DNA from: Stomorhina lunata
Lineage: Eukaryota > Arthropoda > Insecta > Diptera > Rhiniidae
Assembly: GCA_933228675.1 (NCBI GenBank)
Contig: OW121743.1
Span: forward strand, 69,032,208-69,096,207
Direction of reading: 5' to 3'
DNA: 64,000 nt
Position 1 is the first letter of the stretch, and every line of letters begins with the position of its first letter. Positions 24,801 through 39,800 of this stretch are shown piece by piece. The notes beneath the pieces are model-generated. The model ran no database searches. It was not told where the DNA came from and worked only from the letters and a program-made list of their open reading frames with translations. The translations under genes were made by a program, and so were the position numbers.

Positions 24801-27800
24801 TTAAGAGCTACATTTCAAAATTGTTTCTTTTTTAAATTAAATTTTTAAAATTTATTTTTTTCTTTCCCATTTTTTGGGGAAATTATTTAAATTTCCCATT
24901 TTTCAATTTTCAAAAACAAATGTTCCTTTTTTATATGAAATTTTTTAACTTTCCCATTTTTGTGGCAAATTTTAAAATTTCCGATTTTTATGGGCAATTA
25001 TCAGAATTTCCCATTATAGAAATTTATAAGACATTTTTAAAAGTTAAAAAAAAAAAAAACAAAAAAAACAAAATAGACAATTTTTGGAAAAATTTCCAAA
25101 AAAAAAAAATCAATTTTCGAAAAATTTCCAAAAAATCAATTTACAAAAACGACTAAATTTTCGAAAAATTTCCTACAAAAAGTCAACTTTCACAAAATTT
25201 CCTATAAAAAGTCAATTTTCGAAAAATTTCCTATAAAAAAAAAGTTTTCGAAAAATTTCCTATAAAAAGTCAATTTTCGACAAATTTCCTATAAAAAGTC
25301 AATTTTCAAAAAACTATAGGAAGTCAATTTTCGAAAAATTTCCTATAAAAAGTAAATTTTCGAAAAATTTCCTATAAATAGTCAATTTTCGAAAAATTTC
25401 CTATAAAAAGTCAATTTTCGAAAAATTTCCTATAAAAAGTCAATTTTTGAAAAATTTCCTATAAAAAGTCAATTTCGAAAAATTTCCCTATAAAAAGTAA
25501 ACTTTCGAAAAATTTCCTATAAAAAGTAAAATTTTCGAAAAATTTCCTATTAAAAGTAAATTTTCGCAAAATTTCCTATTAAAACTAAATTTTTGAAAAA
25601 ATTCTTATAAAAAGTAAATTTTCGAAAAATTTTCTATAAAAAATCAATTTTCAAAAAATTTCCTATAAAAAGTAAATTTTAAAACTAAATTTTCGAAAAA
25701 ATTCTTATAAAAAGTAAATTTTTGAAAAATTTCTTATAAAAAGTAAATTTTTGAAAATTTTCCTATAAAAAGTCAATTTTCGAAAAATTTCCTATAAAAA
25801 GTAAATTTTCGAAAATTTTCCTATTAAAACTAAATTTTTGAAAAAATTCTTATAAAAAGTAAATTTTCGAAACATTTCCTATAAAAAGTAAATTTTCGAA
25901 AAATTTTCTATAAAAAGTAAATTTTCGAAAAATTTTCTATAAAAAGTAAATTTTCGAAACATTTCCTATAAAAAGTAAATTTTCGAAAAATATCCTATAA
26001 AAAATCAATTTTCGAAAAATATCCTATAAAAAATCAATTTTTGAAAAATTTCCTATAAAAAGTAAATTTTTGAAAAATTTCCTATAAAAGTAAATTTTCG
26101 AAAAATTTCCTACAAAAAGTAAATTTTGGAAAAATTTGCTATAAAAAGTAAATTTTCGAAAAATATCCTATAAAAAGTAAATTTTCGAAAAATTTCCTAT
26201 AAAAAGTAAATTTTCGAAAAATTTCCTATAAATAGTCAATTTTCGAAAAATTTCCTATAAAAAGTAAATTTTCGAAAAATTTCCTATTAAAAGTCAATTT
26301 GCAAAAAATTTCCTATAAAAAGTAAATTTTCGAAAAATATCCTATAAAAAGTCAATTTTTGAAAAATATCCTATAAAAATCAATTTTTGAAAAATTTCCT
26401 ATAAAAAGTCAATTTCGAAAAATTTCCTATAAAAAGTAAATTTTCGAAAAATTTCCTATAAAAAGTAAAATTTTCGAAAAATTTCCTATTAAAAGTAATT
26501 TTTCGAAAAATTTTCTATAAAAACAAAATTTTCTAAAAATTTCCTATGAAAAGTCAATTTTTGAAAAATTTCCTACAAAAAGTAAATTTTCAAAAAAAAA
26601 ATCAATTTTCGAAAAATTTCCTATAAAAAGAAAATTTTCTAAAAGTTTCCTATAAAAAGTAAGTTTTCGAAAAATTCTCTATAAAAAGTAAATTTTTGAA
26701 AAATTCCCTTTGAAAAGTAAATTTTCGAAAAATTTCCTTTCAAATGTTAATTTTCGAAAAATTTCATATAAAAGGTAAATTTTCGTAAAATTTCCTATAA
26801 AAATATTAATTTTCGAAAAATTTCTTATAGAAATATTAATTTTCGTAAAAATTCCAATAAAAATATAAATTTTCAAAAAATTTTCTATAAAAAGTAAATT
26901 TTTGAAAATTTTCCTAAATAAAGTCAATTTTCAAAAAATTTCCTATAAAAAGTAAAATTTCGAAAATTTTCCTAAATAAAGTCAATTTTTGAAAAATCTA
27001 CAAAAAAAAAGTAAATTTTCTAAAAATTTCCTATAAGAAGTAAATTTTTGAAAAATTTCTTATAAGAACTCAATTTTTGAAAAATTTCCTGTCAATAGTC
27101 AACTGTCGAAAAAATTTTCTACAAAAAAAATAATTTTCGAAAAATTTCCCTATTTCAAGATACTAAAAGCATTGCTTGTCCGAAAGCTTTTACTATGTCA
27201 AGGATCAGGGGTTGGATTGAATGTTTCTGGTCTTTTAACAAATGTCTAAAAGCTTTTACTTTCCCAAGAATAAGTTGGAACTTTACATAAACCGTTTTTT
27301 TTTTTGCAAGCATTTGTGCTCGAGAACAGGAAGATCTCACCTGTCTGAGCTTTCAGTATCTGGGTTTTAGGTATTGTACTCGACTCTGAGGGACTTTAAA
27401 ACTTTTAGTCTAATGTAGACATTAGATTGAATAATTTATAAGCTTTTCAACATGAAAGCACTTACTTAAAAATATAATACATAGACACACACTAAGATAT
27501 AAATAGATAGAAACTTTAAGGCTGATAGAAAAAGATCTAGTAAATCCCGCTCCCCACTCTGCATGCTTTTTATTTAATTTCTCAAACTTTTTCTTCTTTT
27601 TTTATATAAAATATAAAAGAGCTTTTTTTTATTTCTCTCCCCCACTGCACCCACAATTGTACTAATAACAGTCATTAAAAAACCATTTCGTAAATTCTCC
27701 AAAAATATAAACAAAAATCATAACATGTGAAACTCATAATCAAAACGACTGTTATCATTACATTTTGTACATTTATCTCAAAATTCCCTAATCGTTGTAA

Positions 27801-30800
27801 CATTAACCCATAAAGTACCACAATTAAAAAAAAAAAGTTGGTAATAAGATACCAAAACCCCAAATATTAACAAATGAATCAAAAAAAAAATTTTAATTAA
27901 TATGGAATTTTTATTATAACAAAAATAGGCTTTAAGTTCAATGACTGCTTCAAATCAAGCAATATCAACACAACAGCTGATGCCCTCGGTAAGGGATAGT
28001 TTAACGGAACCTACACTATTGGGGTAAGTTTAATTGAGTTTAAACAAAAAGTTTTGAAATTTAAAATTTATATATGGATTTCAGTGTTTCCCAGGCCCGG
28101 TTACCCTTACAATCGCCTTCACAGTCGGCCTATACTAGTCAAAGGAATTCAGTTTCTACCCAGGGAGCTTTATCAAGACAACCTAGCCCCATGAATTCGC
28201 CTGCTTTAAATCCGTTTATATATGGCACCGATGTGGACTCGGTAGATGTGGCCACCAGAGTAGCCATGGTAATTTTGGAAAAGCTCTTTCATAAAAAAAT
28301 ATGTTTGACTTAACCTTTTTTCACTTCCAGGTCCGCTTTTTCAATTCCCAAAACACCTTGGCCAACTTTGCTGAACACACGCGTACCTTACGCCTGTATC
28401 CTCGTCCTGTGGTGGCCTTTCAAATAAATAGCTTTTTACGCTCTAGACCTCGCGCCTCATCGTTCCTCAATCAGTTTGCCAAAACTCAGGCAGTCGAATT
28501 TTTGGCTGAATGGTCTTTGACTCCCACAAATGTAGCCTTTCTCAGAGTACAAACCGGGGTCATGGATCCTCTGCAAGTGGGCGATAAACCCAAATGGTTT
28601 GCTCATTGTTTGACTCCTATAAGGTTTTCAGTTTGGGATGATGGCAGTTCCTTAAATGGTGCTCTTCGTTCCCTCAAGCAATTGGAATGTGCGGCCACGG
28701 ATGAAAGTGGTTCTGACTCTGAGGGAGCCGATAGCTCTAGCTCGTCTTACTCCTCTCTAAGCGATTTTGTTTCCGAAATGGTTTCATCGGACCTATCACC
28801 TAGCCTACATGATGTTTTCGGCTCTCATAATCGTCCTCATAATGTTCCTCAGACTTTGTCTTCGAATTTAGATCCTGCTTTGGTTTATCATCCACCCAGT
28901 AAACTACAATATCCTGAGGGTATGGTAGAGCAAATGTCTTCCAAAGAGGATGAGGATGATCGTCCCGAATCACCCATGTCTTCGGCCTCTTCAAGTCGTT
29001 CGGATTTGTCTTCGCCCAGCTTTAATCGCGATTCGGAATTTGATTTTCCCAATAAGCCTTTTGAATTGGCGGCTCCAGTGGCTCAGAGACTAGATGCCAC
29101 CATTAAGGCGGCAAGTCTGGAACAGGAGTCAGAGGGAAATTCGAATGTAACCATTACTGCGCCTCAGTCACATCAGAGAATGCAAAGGGATCAGGAGCCA
29201 AGACCAGAGAAAAAGATACCGGTAAGCCTATGATTATTATTGAAACTAAAAATTTTGATTCATCAAAATTTCAAAATCTTTAGCCTCCCATTACACCCGT
29301 CAAGCAACCCAGTGTCTCTAATATCTTGGCCCGCACTGGTAGCTCTGGATCAAGTTCCAGCAGTCCAGGACGCCAGTCATCACAGTCTTCTCTATTCGAA
29401 AATATCGCCTCACATGCCAAAGATTTGGTTAGGGAGACAACCCGTCAAAGCAGCCAGGAGGGAATATTAGCCCATATGGATAAGGTAGGTTTCCAAATTT
29501 AAACGATATATTCCTCTAAAAATATTGGTCAATTTATTGAATGTTGTGTTGGTGTTTTTTTAAGTTTTCTTTAAAACTTTAATTTTAAAAAAATTTTCTA
29601 AATGTTTCTACTTTAACAAAAAGAAACCCTAATTCAACAAAAAAACACTTGTTACAAAAAATATAAATTATAAAATTTATTTTTATAAAACTAAACTGTA
29701 AACTTATCGTTCAAAAAAAAAATATCCAATTCCATCCAAAACCAATTTTAGCAATCTTTTGATGAAGATATTGATGACAAAATGCGTCATACGTTTGAAA
29801 AGGTTTGTAAATTCCACAGATGATCTGTTAACACCCTGATTATATATATATATATATCATATATCAAGTTTGATCAGGGGTTTTATATACACAAATTTAA
29901 TTAGTTGCTATTGAAACACTTTTTTTGTAGTTAATATTTACTTGAGTTTCTTTGTTTTTAAATAAAATTTTTCGAAATTGGTTTAAGCAAAATTATGATT
30001 TTAATAAGGGGTTTTTTTTTAAAGGTATAGAACTTCGAATTGAAATAAAACACAAGAAAATCGTTTTAATGTCCATCAATTTGGCTTTATTGGAAGGATA
30101 ATTTTATGCCATTAATGTTTAAATATGATTTCGGGCATGTGGCCGCCGCGGCTGGCTCGAATAAAGCCAATTCTACAGGTCCAATTTTCAACTACTTTTT
30201 CGAGCATATGGGGCCGTATGTTGGCAATAACGCCACGAATGTTGGCTTCCAAGTCCCCTAACGTTTCTGGTTTGTTGGCGTAGACGAGCGACTTCACATA
30301 TCCCCAAAGAAAATAATCCAGTGGTGTCAAATCGCACGATCTTGGTTGCCAATTGACAGGTCCATTCCGCGAAATTATGCGCTCATCGAATGTTTCCTTC
30401 AATAAATCAATTGTGACGTGCGCTGTGTGGCATCTAGCGCCATCTTGTTGGAACCACAACTCATCCACATTCATGCCATCCAATTGGGGAACAAAATAGT
30501 CGGTTATCATGGCTCTATACCGGTCTCCATTTATGGTAGCTGACTCTCCAGCATTATTTCGGAAGAAGTATGGCCCAATGACTCCACCAGCCCATATAGC
30601 GTCTCAAGGGTCTCATGTGGATTCTCTTCACTTCAAATGCGGCAATTTTGCTTGTTGACGTAGCCATTCAACCAAAAATGAGCCTCATCACTGAACAAAA
30701 TTTTGCGATGAAAATCAGCATCGAGATCAATCTCATTTTCGGCCCATACACCAAAATCACGACGCATTGCATGGTCTCGCGGCTTTAATTCTTGCACAAG

Positions 30801-33800
30801 CTGGATCTTGTAAGGTCGCAAGCCAAGATCTTTGCGCAAAATCTTCCATAAAGTTGATGGACAAAGCTCCAATTGCTGTGCACGGTGGCGAATCGATTCA
30901 TTCGGGTCCTCTTCAACACTTTGCTCTACAGCGGCAATTGTTTCTTCGGTGCGCACTGTTCGACGTCGCTGCGGATGCGTATTATCACATAGAGTAAACG
31001 TAGTGCGAAAACGATCCATGGTTAACCGAATTAATTGCTCTGATAGACGATTATGTCGACCATAAAATGGACGGAGCTTGCGGTAAACTTCGCGAACTGA
31101 ACCATTATTTTCGAAATAAATTTGCACGATTTGCAAGCGTTGTTCTTTTGTCAACCTGTTCATGATGAAATGGCAAACCAAACTAAATATTAATCACTTG
31201 ACAGCTGACAAAATGGCCGCCAGTTAAAAAAGTGATGCCAACTTAAAGTTCTATACCTCAATAAAAAACACCCGATACAAATTGTAATCCCTGATTTGCA
31301 CTAACGTAAAAGCTATATCCGTTATGCCAAAGGTGTTATAAAAGCACTCCGGGACAGGGTAAAAATGATGTGTCGATTCATTCACACATATCGAGTTTAA
31401 CAGCCTGTTTTTGAAACTACTATTTTTTCAAATTGTACGTCAACTGGCGAAAAAATTTTACTTTTGGTTTTTGAAATTTTTTTTGAGTGAAACAAAAAAA
31501 AGCTTTTAAAATTTTGGTTCGTATATGAAATGTGTAGACGAAAGTAAATGTCAAATTAGGCAATTAAATTATTCTAATCGTCTGGGAAACAAAAATACGT
31601 TTGTTTATTTTTTTGTTTAGGACCAGCACTTAATTGATGACCCTACTTATGTAATGCATTGTGTTGGAGCTAGGAAAAGGTTGTGAGAGGGGGAATAGGT
31701 GGAAAAGTGTTTGTGGACATTTGATTTGAACTTTCCTATATTGCAACTGACTGGCGAAACTTCTGCGGGAAGCAATTGTCGCATACGAACTGTAAGGCTA
31801 AATAACGAATTTTCTCTGTAGTGTTATTATTCTGTCTACTGGCCAATCGATGTTTTGAGTAAAAATTTAGAGTATCGGGAACGAGTTCGCTGATTTGAGT
31901 TGGATAATCTAGTGTTTGCTTACACCTGCAATCGCTCGAGAACTCCAAAATAGACTTTGAAGCACCGGCCCATACATGAGAGTTGTATTCCACTTTCACC
32001 ACGGTCGGATATATGTAGGTGGTGTAAATAGAACGGAGATCAGATGAAGTAAAGTATCTCTTTCACCGTATCTCTTACTTGAAAATATGATTTATCCAAC
32101 AGACATTACATTGAATTCCCATGCCCAGAACATCGTTTTATCATTTCCGCGACAGCCGGTTCTACATACCGGAATGACCCGAAGCTTCCCGGCCAAGGGC
32201 TGTCAACTCAGCAACAACATATTTACAACATCGTTTTATAAAATTATTATTTCAAAACAAATTTGGATTTAATTTTGAAAAAAAATTTAAATGTTATTAT
32301 TTTTTGTTTTTATTTATTTTTGATTTTATTCAATTTTAGGGTAAACATCATTTAACTAAAATCTTAAGTTTTACAAGAAAAGCTTTCAGAAAAGTAATAA
32401 AATATATCATGGCAATACTATTATTTGATATTTCATTACGAAGCTTTTATTTCTAAACGAAAAAAGAAAATGAACTCAATTTAGAGCTTAATCGTTTGGC
32501 TAGTATTCGATTGCCTTCTAACATATGAAAGTTTTGTAAACAGGCTGTATCTCATGGGGTATTAAAATACTGGATATATCAGTTCATGTCCATGAACAGT
32601 CTATGATAAAGCGACTTTATTAATATTATGACTAAAGATCTCTAACGTTCCGAGCTTAGCGGTTTAGAATTCTAAATAATGGTTTATGGGGGATCAGTTA
32701 TTCGACTTCTATGTGTTTTTAGATAGGCCCTTCAGTTTTTTGTCTTAAAGTTCAAAACCACGATGACCAAAACACATCTGACATGATTATTCAGATAGAG
32801 CATGTTAATGTAAACTTTTATATACAAATCGGGAAATCCCGTAGAACATATTGATATTTTATTGACAAAATTTAATTTTGATTTTAATTTTTCATTAAGG
32901 ATCTGATCCCATCTAGCAGCGAGGATGACGATTCGGAGAAGGTTAATAAGTTCTTTTTTTTTGGATCAGCTAAAATACATAATATTTAGACAAATGTATT
33001 AAGTAAAAATCAAACATTTTAGGAATCAATAGCTACTTTTGTGAATTCATGACATTTGTACCAAATAATTAGATAAGAGTTTAATTTATCGAAAGATATT
33101 CGCAATATTCCAACTTTTGCAAAGTTTAGATAGTTTTCAAAAATCATTTCTTTTTTTACATACATGAATTATTTTTACGATGTTCAGATGAATTCATTTT
33201 AAACTGAGAGATCGTATTAAATGTTATTACAAATATATATTAAACATTATTTGAGGTATTCAATGTAGAGTAAATTGGATTGGACTTAGCAAAAACAAAT
33301 AGCAAAGGTTACAACCATATTATCCTGTATTTAGTAAATAACATAACCAAATGTTCAAACCATAGTACACATTTTTAGCAATACACAGAACCATTTTGGA
33401 GCAAAAATAGGGTGATCTTTCATAAGTGTCTTTTCTGAATCATATATTAGACTAAGTTCTCTATATTTTAAATATCGCTGAAAACCTCATATACACCCAA
33501 AAATACACTTTCCAAAAAAGTATTAGACACAAAATTACACCTTCAACTGCCTTCTTTCCTCTATAATATCTTTATATTTACATTTTGATTTTGTTATTTC
33601 ACAATTTAATTATTTAAAAAGCATTTTGTAGTTTGAAAGTAGTTGATTCGCTATTTATTTAAAATTTAGTCCAATTATAATTTTCCTCAAAAACTAAAAT
33701 TTAAAACCTTTCCTTAGCTTACACTTCACGCCAAGAAAGCTGCGGGTGAAGCTTCCAAGCAGGCTTTGGAAGTCTCAAAGCAAGCAGCTGGTGTTAGTAA

Positions 33801-36800
33801 AAATACATTTGAGGACTTGAGCTATGTGGGTAAATCCACACTGGGCGATATAACGAAAAAAGCCAAGGAAGAGGCAACCAAAAAAGGTTTAATCAAGTTG
33901 GAAGAACAGAAGGAGCCACCAAGTCCGGGAGCAGGAAATCAATTGGCCACACAAAAGCAAGTACAAAATAGTGGTGCCGGCTCGGGAAATTTCTTTTCTA
34001 ATATAGGAAGTGATTTCAATGGTTTGGCCTCATCGACATCGACCATGTTTTCGGGAATGTTTGGAAAGAGTAAGTAGTTTCTTAAAAAACAAAAGAAAAA
34101 ATACTAATATAAAGAAAATTTACAGAAAACCAACAAAAACAGCCACAACCCTCAGCACAACAAACCATGGGTCCTAAGTCGAAATCTGGTTTGGGTTTTG
34201 ATCCTTTCCCGGGCCGTAAGGGTTTGGTGGAGCGAACACCGCTTATAAAACATGCTGGTCCCCATAAGACCCAGGAAGAAATAACACGTCAACAAAATCA
34301 AGAGCGCTCTCATAGTAATGCTGAAAATCAGGCCTTCCTCAAGGATATGACGAATCAGGTAATGGCAGGAGAAGGTATAGGCTGGTTAAAAATGAATCGC
34401 TTTAAAAAACTCATGGAAGATGAATCGTATCGTACCTTGGTGCTAAGTAAACTCAATAAAACATTGGATAGAAAAATTGCTCCAGATGATCATATAGATG
34501 ATATGGTAAGTAGAACCTCCCAAAACCCCAAGAAAATAAATCTAAAATTGTTCTTAAATTTAACTGATACAGTGCGTTACCAAACCCATTTGGAAGGGTA
34601 TGCTGAAATGCCTGCAGGCCATTACCTCGGGTTTAGAAGTAACTTTCTCCAACTTCGGTTTAGGCGGCACTGCTTCCGTCTTTCAAATGATGGAAATTGC
34701 CCATACCCATTACTGGAGCAAGGAGCTTAACGATGCTAGTGATATGTCCTCTAGTTTACTTTCTAGCCACGCTACCAGTCCTATGGGTAGTCGTGAGAAC
34801 TTACGTTCCCCTTCCAGCCCGAATGGCTCACATTCGGGTTTGGGTAGTGAATGGGCCTCGCCACAAGAATCTCGTAAGAGTTCTACACATACCGATAGAT
34901 CGGCACCCATACAAGTTGCTGGCAATACGGGTGCCACGCGTCGTTTTTCGACCGCCGACAGTCAAGATGGTCAGTCGACAACGGAAATGTTTAAGGATAT
35001 GTTAGCTCAAAAGCGTTCGGCATTGTTGAGTAAATTGACATCATTTGATTCAGATGTAAGTAGTTTTTTTTTAGCTTTTATATATTAATTGTTTTCAGAA
35101 AATTTTCAAATGCTTTTATCCCAATGTATCGTTGATATCTATATATAATATTCGTACATACAATATAAAAGCAGAGGAGTTGAATGATGAAAAGTTGTAT
35201 AATGGGAAATTCAATACTTATTTAGATGATACTTTCAAATAAACATGAGTTGCACTCATACATTTAGTTATCATATAATTTCACATGTTACAAGTTTTGA
35301 TTATAAAGGTTGGGTGGACCTACGGCCGTTTGTTTTGTTTTCGAGTTATTGCCAGAGAAACTGTCCAAAACTCTATAAATCATAAGCGATGTTCTCGAAA
35401 AGAGACGAAAAAGGGTCAAGTTAGGCTTGTCTAATATTTTATATCCCATGATGATGTCGTATCAGCAGTTACGAGAAACATTATTCAAAAGTCTTCCGCG
35501 ACTCTTCTCACATAGCGAAGTGGACGGACGATAACAGTTTTGCGATAAATCCAAATAAGACCGAATTAATTAAAATTGTCTCAGAGAAAGAAATATCAAT
35601 CCTGTAAAGCAGACGAGAAGAAAGACACGTTCTAGCAGGTGCACCAACACGACGGCCTTTGTGGAATCCACAGGGAATCTATCGAAGCGCTTGACGAGCA
35701 ATTGTGGTATTTGACCTTCGCCATTACCGTTGACATACCTATATAGAAGTAGGGATTTGATTTTTCGCGTTGGTAGATCTTTATTTATTTGCAAATATTG
35801 TTTGTTTGCAAAGATTTGCACACGCTTATCGTTTCCAAGTTTCGCAGCCGTAATACAGTAATGCTAATGTTGCTTTGTTAATACGCGATTCAATATCCTC
35901 GTTGGCGTCACCCTTTGAAGATACCAAACTTCCAAGAAAATTAAAGATACCTACGCATCTATTAACCTCGTAATCCTCATTGGTGAGTGGAAATATTGAT
36001 TTTTAGCCCAGATGCCCGAGATTCGATAGTGATAGCGTATAAGTATTTTCTTGAAGGTGGCCCGAGTTTTGGCACAGAAGACATACGTCATCAGCATATT
36101 CCAAGTCCTTTAATTGTTTAAAGGGTGCCCATCAAATACCGCTACTACCACTCAACGCAGTGGGTAATATATTTTGACGACAACTATAAAAAGTATGAGT
36201 AACAAGATACAATATACCCTTGTGTAGAATTTGACATTTAAAATTCACGCCTATGGCCCGAATTAAGTTCAGAATTTTCGTTGGCCTTCATAAAGTCGAT
36301 AAACTTTAGGGGTGCGGAATTCATTATATTGCTGTAGTACTATTCTTACTAAAGAGTGCTTTTAATAAAATTTGTAGTTGGATTTTCTTAAATAAAAATC
36401 AAACCTTTTAATATAAAAACTCTACAAAATACGCAAATATAATGACATATTATACAGAATCATTTAGCATTAAAATGCTTACTTAGTACTCGGGTTTTGC
36501 AAAATTATCGACTTTTTTCGGAAACCCTCCCATTAAAGATTTTACAGTTGCTTCTGATACCTTTTTGGAGTATGTGTTCCACCTGCGCTTAAAATCGGAC
36601 ATGTTCTTGGAAATCTTTCCTGTGCTCTTCAATTCCTTTTTTACCAGAGCCCAATACCTTTCCACAAGCCGAAGTTCTGGACAGTTAGGTGGATTTGCCT
36701 CTCGTGGTACAAAAATGACATTATTCTTTGAGTACCACTCAAGTGCCTTTTTTTCATAATGGCATGATGCCAAATCGGGCCAAAAAAATGTAGTCACTCT

Positions 36801-39800
36801 GTGCTCTCTTAAAAAGGGTAACAACCGTTTTTGTAAGCACTCCTTTATATAAATTTCTGTGTTTATTGTGCCAGATGCCACAAATACTTTACTTCTTTTG
36901 CCACAACTGCAAATAGCTTGCCACACGAGAAACTTCTTAGGGAATTTTGCTTGTTTTTTTGTGCGAAACTCTTGCCGAACATTGCCCCGTTTATCAGCAA
37001 CATAAAAATCTTGACCAGGAAGTTGAGAAAAGTCTGCCAGTACGTATGTTTCATCATCTATCACACAACAGGTGTATTTTTTTATAAAATCAGACTTCAA
37101 TTTTTTCGCTCGTTTTTCAGTCCAGCATAAGCTTTGACTCTATGTGAACATTTCACCGTACGAGCTGCTTTTCTTAAAGAAGTGTTAGGCGCTCTTCGAA
37201 AGAGTCGCTCGACTTCTTTTGCCTTACCAATATCTGTAGGACCTTTTTTCCTCCCTGATCCAAGTTTTCTTTCAATGCTTAGGTTTTCCTTATACCGTCT
37301 GATGGCATTAGTAACCGTTCGAGGGTCAACTTTCAAATTTTTAGCTATTTTTTTAAAAGTCCATGACGGATTTTTTTCAAAAGTTTTAATTATATTTTCA
37401 CGAACTTTTTTTTCGCAGTCCATTTTAATTGAAATAACTATTGAAAATTAAAAATTTCTAAAATAGTAGTATCTGACATATCTATAGAAACTAACTTGAT
37501 CAAAAAATAAATTATGCTCCCTATGCTCTGACGAAAAAAATAAAACTCCTTCAATGAGTTTTATTTTTTTAACGGAAAAATAAAGCTCCTTTTTTAACAG
37601 CTTCAACCGAACTTTTATTTTTAGGTTCAAAAATAACTGTTTAAGATGGAGCTTTTCATTTAACTCACAAAATAACTGTTATTTAAGAACTTATTTGATA
37701 AAACTTATAACCGTTACAGTCCCTGTTTTCTTCATATAAATTCGCATTTTAACTGTCAGACTTCATATTTCATGTTGGCAATACCATGAAAATGCCAACT
37801 TAAAATCTTAGATATATTCAGGGGTGTCATAGAAACCAATTTTATTGGTATTGGTTTTGAAAACGACAAAAAAATTAAATTGGTGTCATGAATTCCAATA
37901 TTAATGTTCGAGCTACATTTTCTATTGGTTTTATGTGTCACAGAAAATATTATTATTGGTTTAGTATTGGAAATAAACCAAGCAACTTACAGTTAACAGA
38001 TTTAATTTCAAAATTGGTCTATCAATTTAAAACAAAGGCGTTACTGGCCAACTGGTGCTTTTTTCGATTTAAAGATCCACTAAGAACAGATTTTTGAAAA
38101 TTTGGCCCTGTGGGGAATAAAAAAGGGAAAATTCAATAACGCTATAATTCCCAAACTAAAAACAATAGAACCAAAATTGAAATCGAGTTTGGATCAGTTA
38201 CAAAAATAATAAAAAATAACAGTACAAGTGATAAGTACTTTTCGAAAAAAGGGGAGAAAAAATATTTTTGGTACTTTTTAGCTTTAACTTTCAAATAAAA
38301 GGTGAAAAGTTTACATAGCATTTTTTATCATGTAATAGATAAAAACAAGTTTTGGTACTTTTGTCTTTGGAATCAAACATAAAAAATATCAAAAATGGGG
38401 AAAATTGTAAGGGCAGAATATTCTTTGTGTGGAGGTACCGGCGAAGCAAATGCATATCAACATATTTGTTTGCAATTTAATGAATATCGCATGTAAGTGA
38501 CAATCGTCCTTTGATTGGCTGTGGTTTGTTTCTTGGTGTAGGTAGATTAAATTTTTTCCAGTCCGCAATTCGGTCATTTCATGACGTTGGGGTATACAAG
38601 CTTCATTTGTCCAAATAGCAGCGTTTTCTTTATACTTATACCACAAACATCGCAAATTTTCTTTAATAATTTTTATTTTATTTGATTTTTGATGTTTCAA
38701 AAAAATTTCAAATGAAATAATAAACAATTGATTCGAACATTTTGTTTGATTTAAAACCAATAATAAGAAAACCGACTTGGTTTCATGACACCAAATATAA
38801 CTAGTATTGGTTTTCAAAACCGAGAAATTTAAAAACTAACTTGGTTTCTATGACACCCCTGATTAAAGGGGTTTTGTTCGTGTGAAAGTTAAGTTGACGC
38901 TAAGACAACCAAACTGAGTTAGGTTGTGAACCGCAATAGGTATATAATTTGTGTTCAGTGTTCACGCTCCTACAGAGGACAAATACGATGATATAAAAGC
39001 CTTTTATGATCAACTTGTCATTAGGCGATACAAATCCGTTAATTTTTAAAAAATTACAATTCCTTTAATTTTGAAAAAAAAAAACATTTTTGTTTTTTAA
39101 TTTAAGGCCTTACACAAAATTTTTCGTAATAATCTTAACCAACTTTTCATCATAACTCCAATGTTTTTTGAAATCGCTGTTATTATTGTCTAACTGTCAT
39201 CCCTAGTCCCCCTCTTAGAATATTCGCAGTTTTAGTTCATAGTTTTCATACATCATTATCATTTTGTAAAGTATTTAACATTTAGTTCATAACAAAATTC
39301 GTTGTAGTACAAATACCCCATCCATATATCATCGGAATTTTTGTGTATAAATATAACTCATTATATATAAAAACTGCATAAAAGTAATAAAGACATACAA
39401 CATTTTAAATATCGTTTAGTATAAGCAGCTTGCTTTTTTTATAAATCAAAAAAAAACTATCAATTTGTCTTAAAATCCAAGGCATATATATTGAAGGTAA
39501 TTTCACTTGCTTTCATTAAATTTTAATAAGGGTTTTTGAAGTTTGTATTTCTACGTCATATCAAATATAACGTTACCACATTATAAAAAAGTTTTTTTCT
39601 TTTTTTGGAATTTTTTTTTAAAAAATGTGTAATGTGACAATATAAATTATACATAAACAAAAGCTACATTTTTTTCAAAAAGTGGAATTATTACGTTTTG
39701 TTGCGAACGTCTGCAACAGCAAATTATTATTGCAAAAAACAAAATTGTTAATTACATTTACCTTGAAAATATCTTCATTTAAAAATTTTTAATTATTTTA

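Noticed and set aside
26679..26927. 82-codon open frame with repeated FSKI/NFTKI pattern
   Set aside because: It is a translation of the 29-bp minisatellite, whose unit has few stops in one frame; no independent gene evidence.
38389..38817. 142-codon minus frame in TIR element as a real gene
   Set aside because: In the second copy the equivalent stretch contains frame changes, so there is no sign of selection on the protein.
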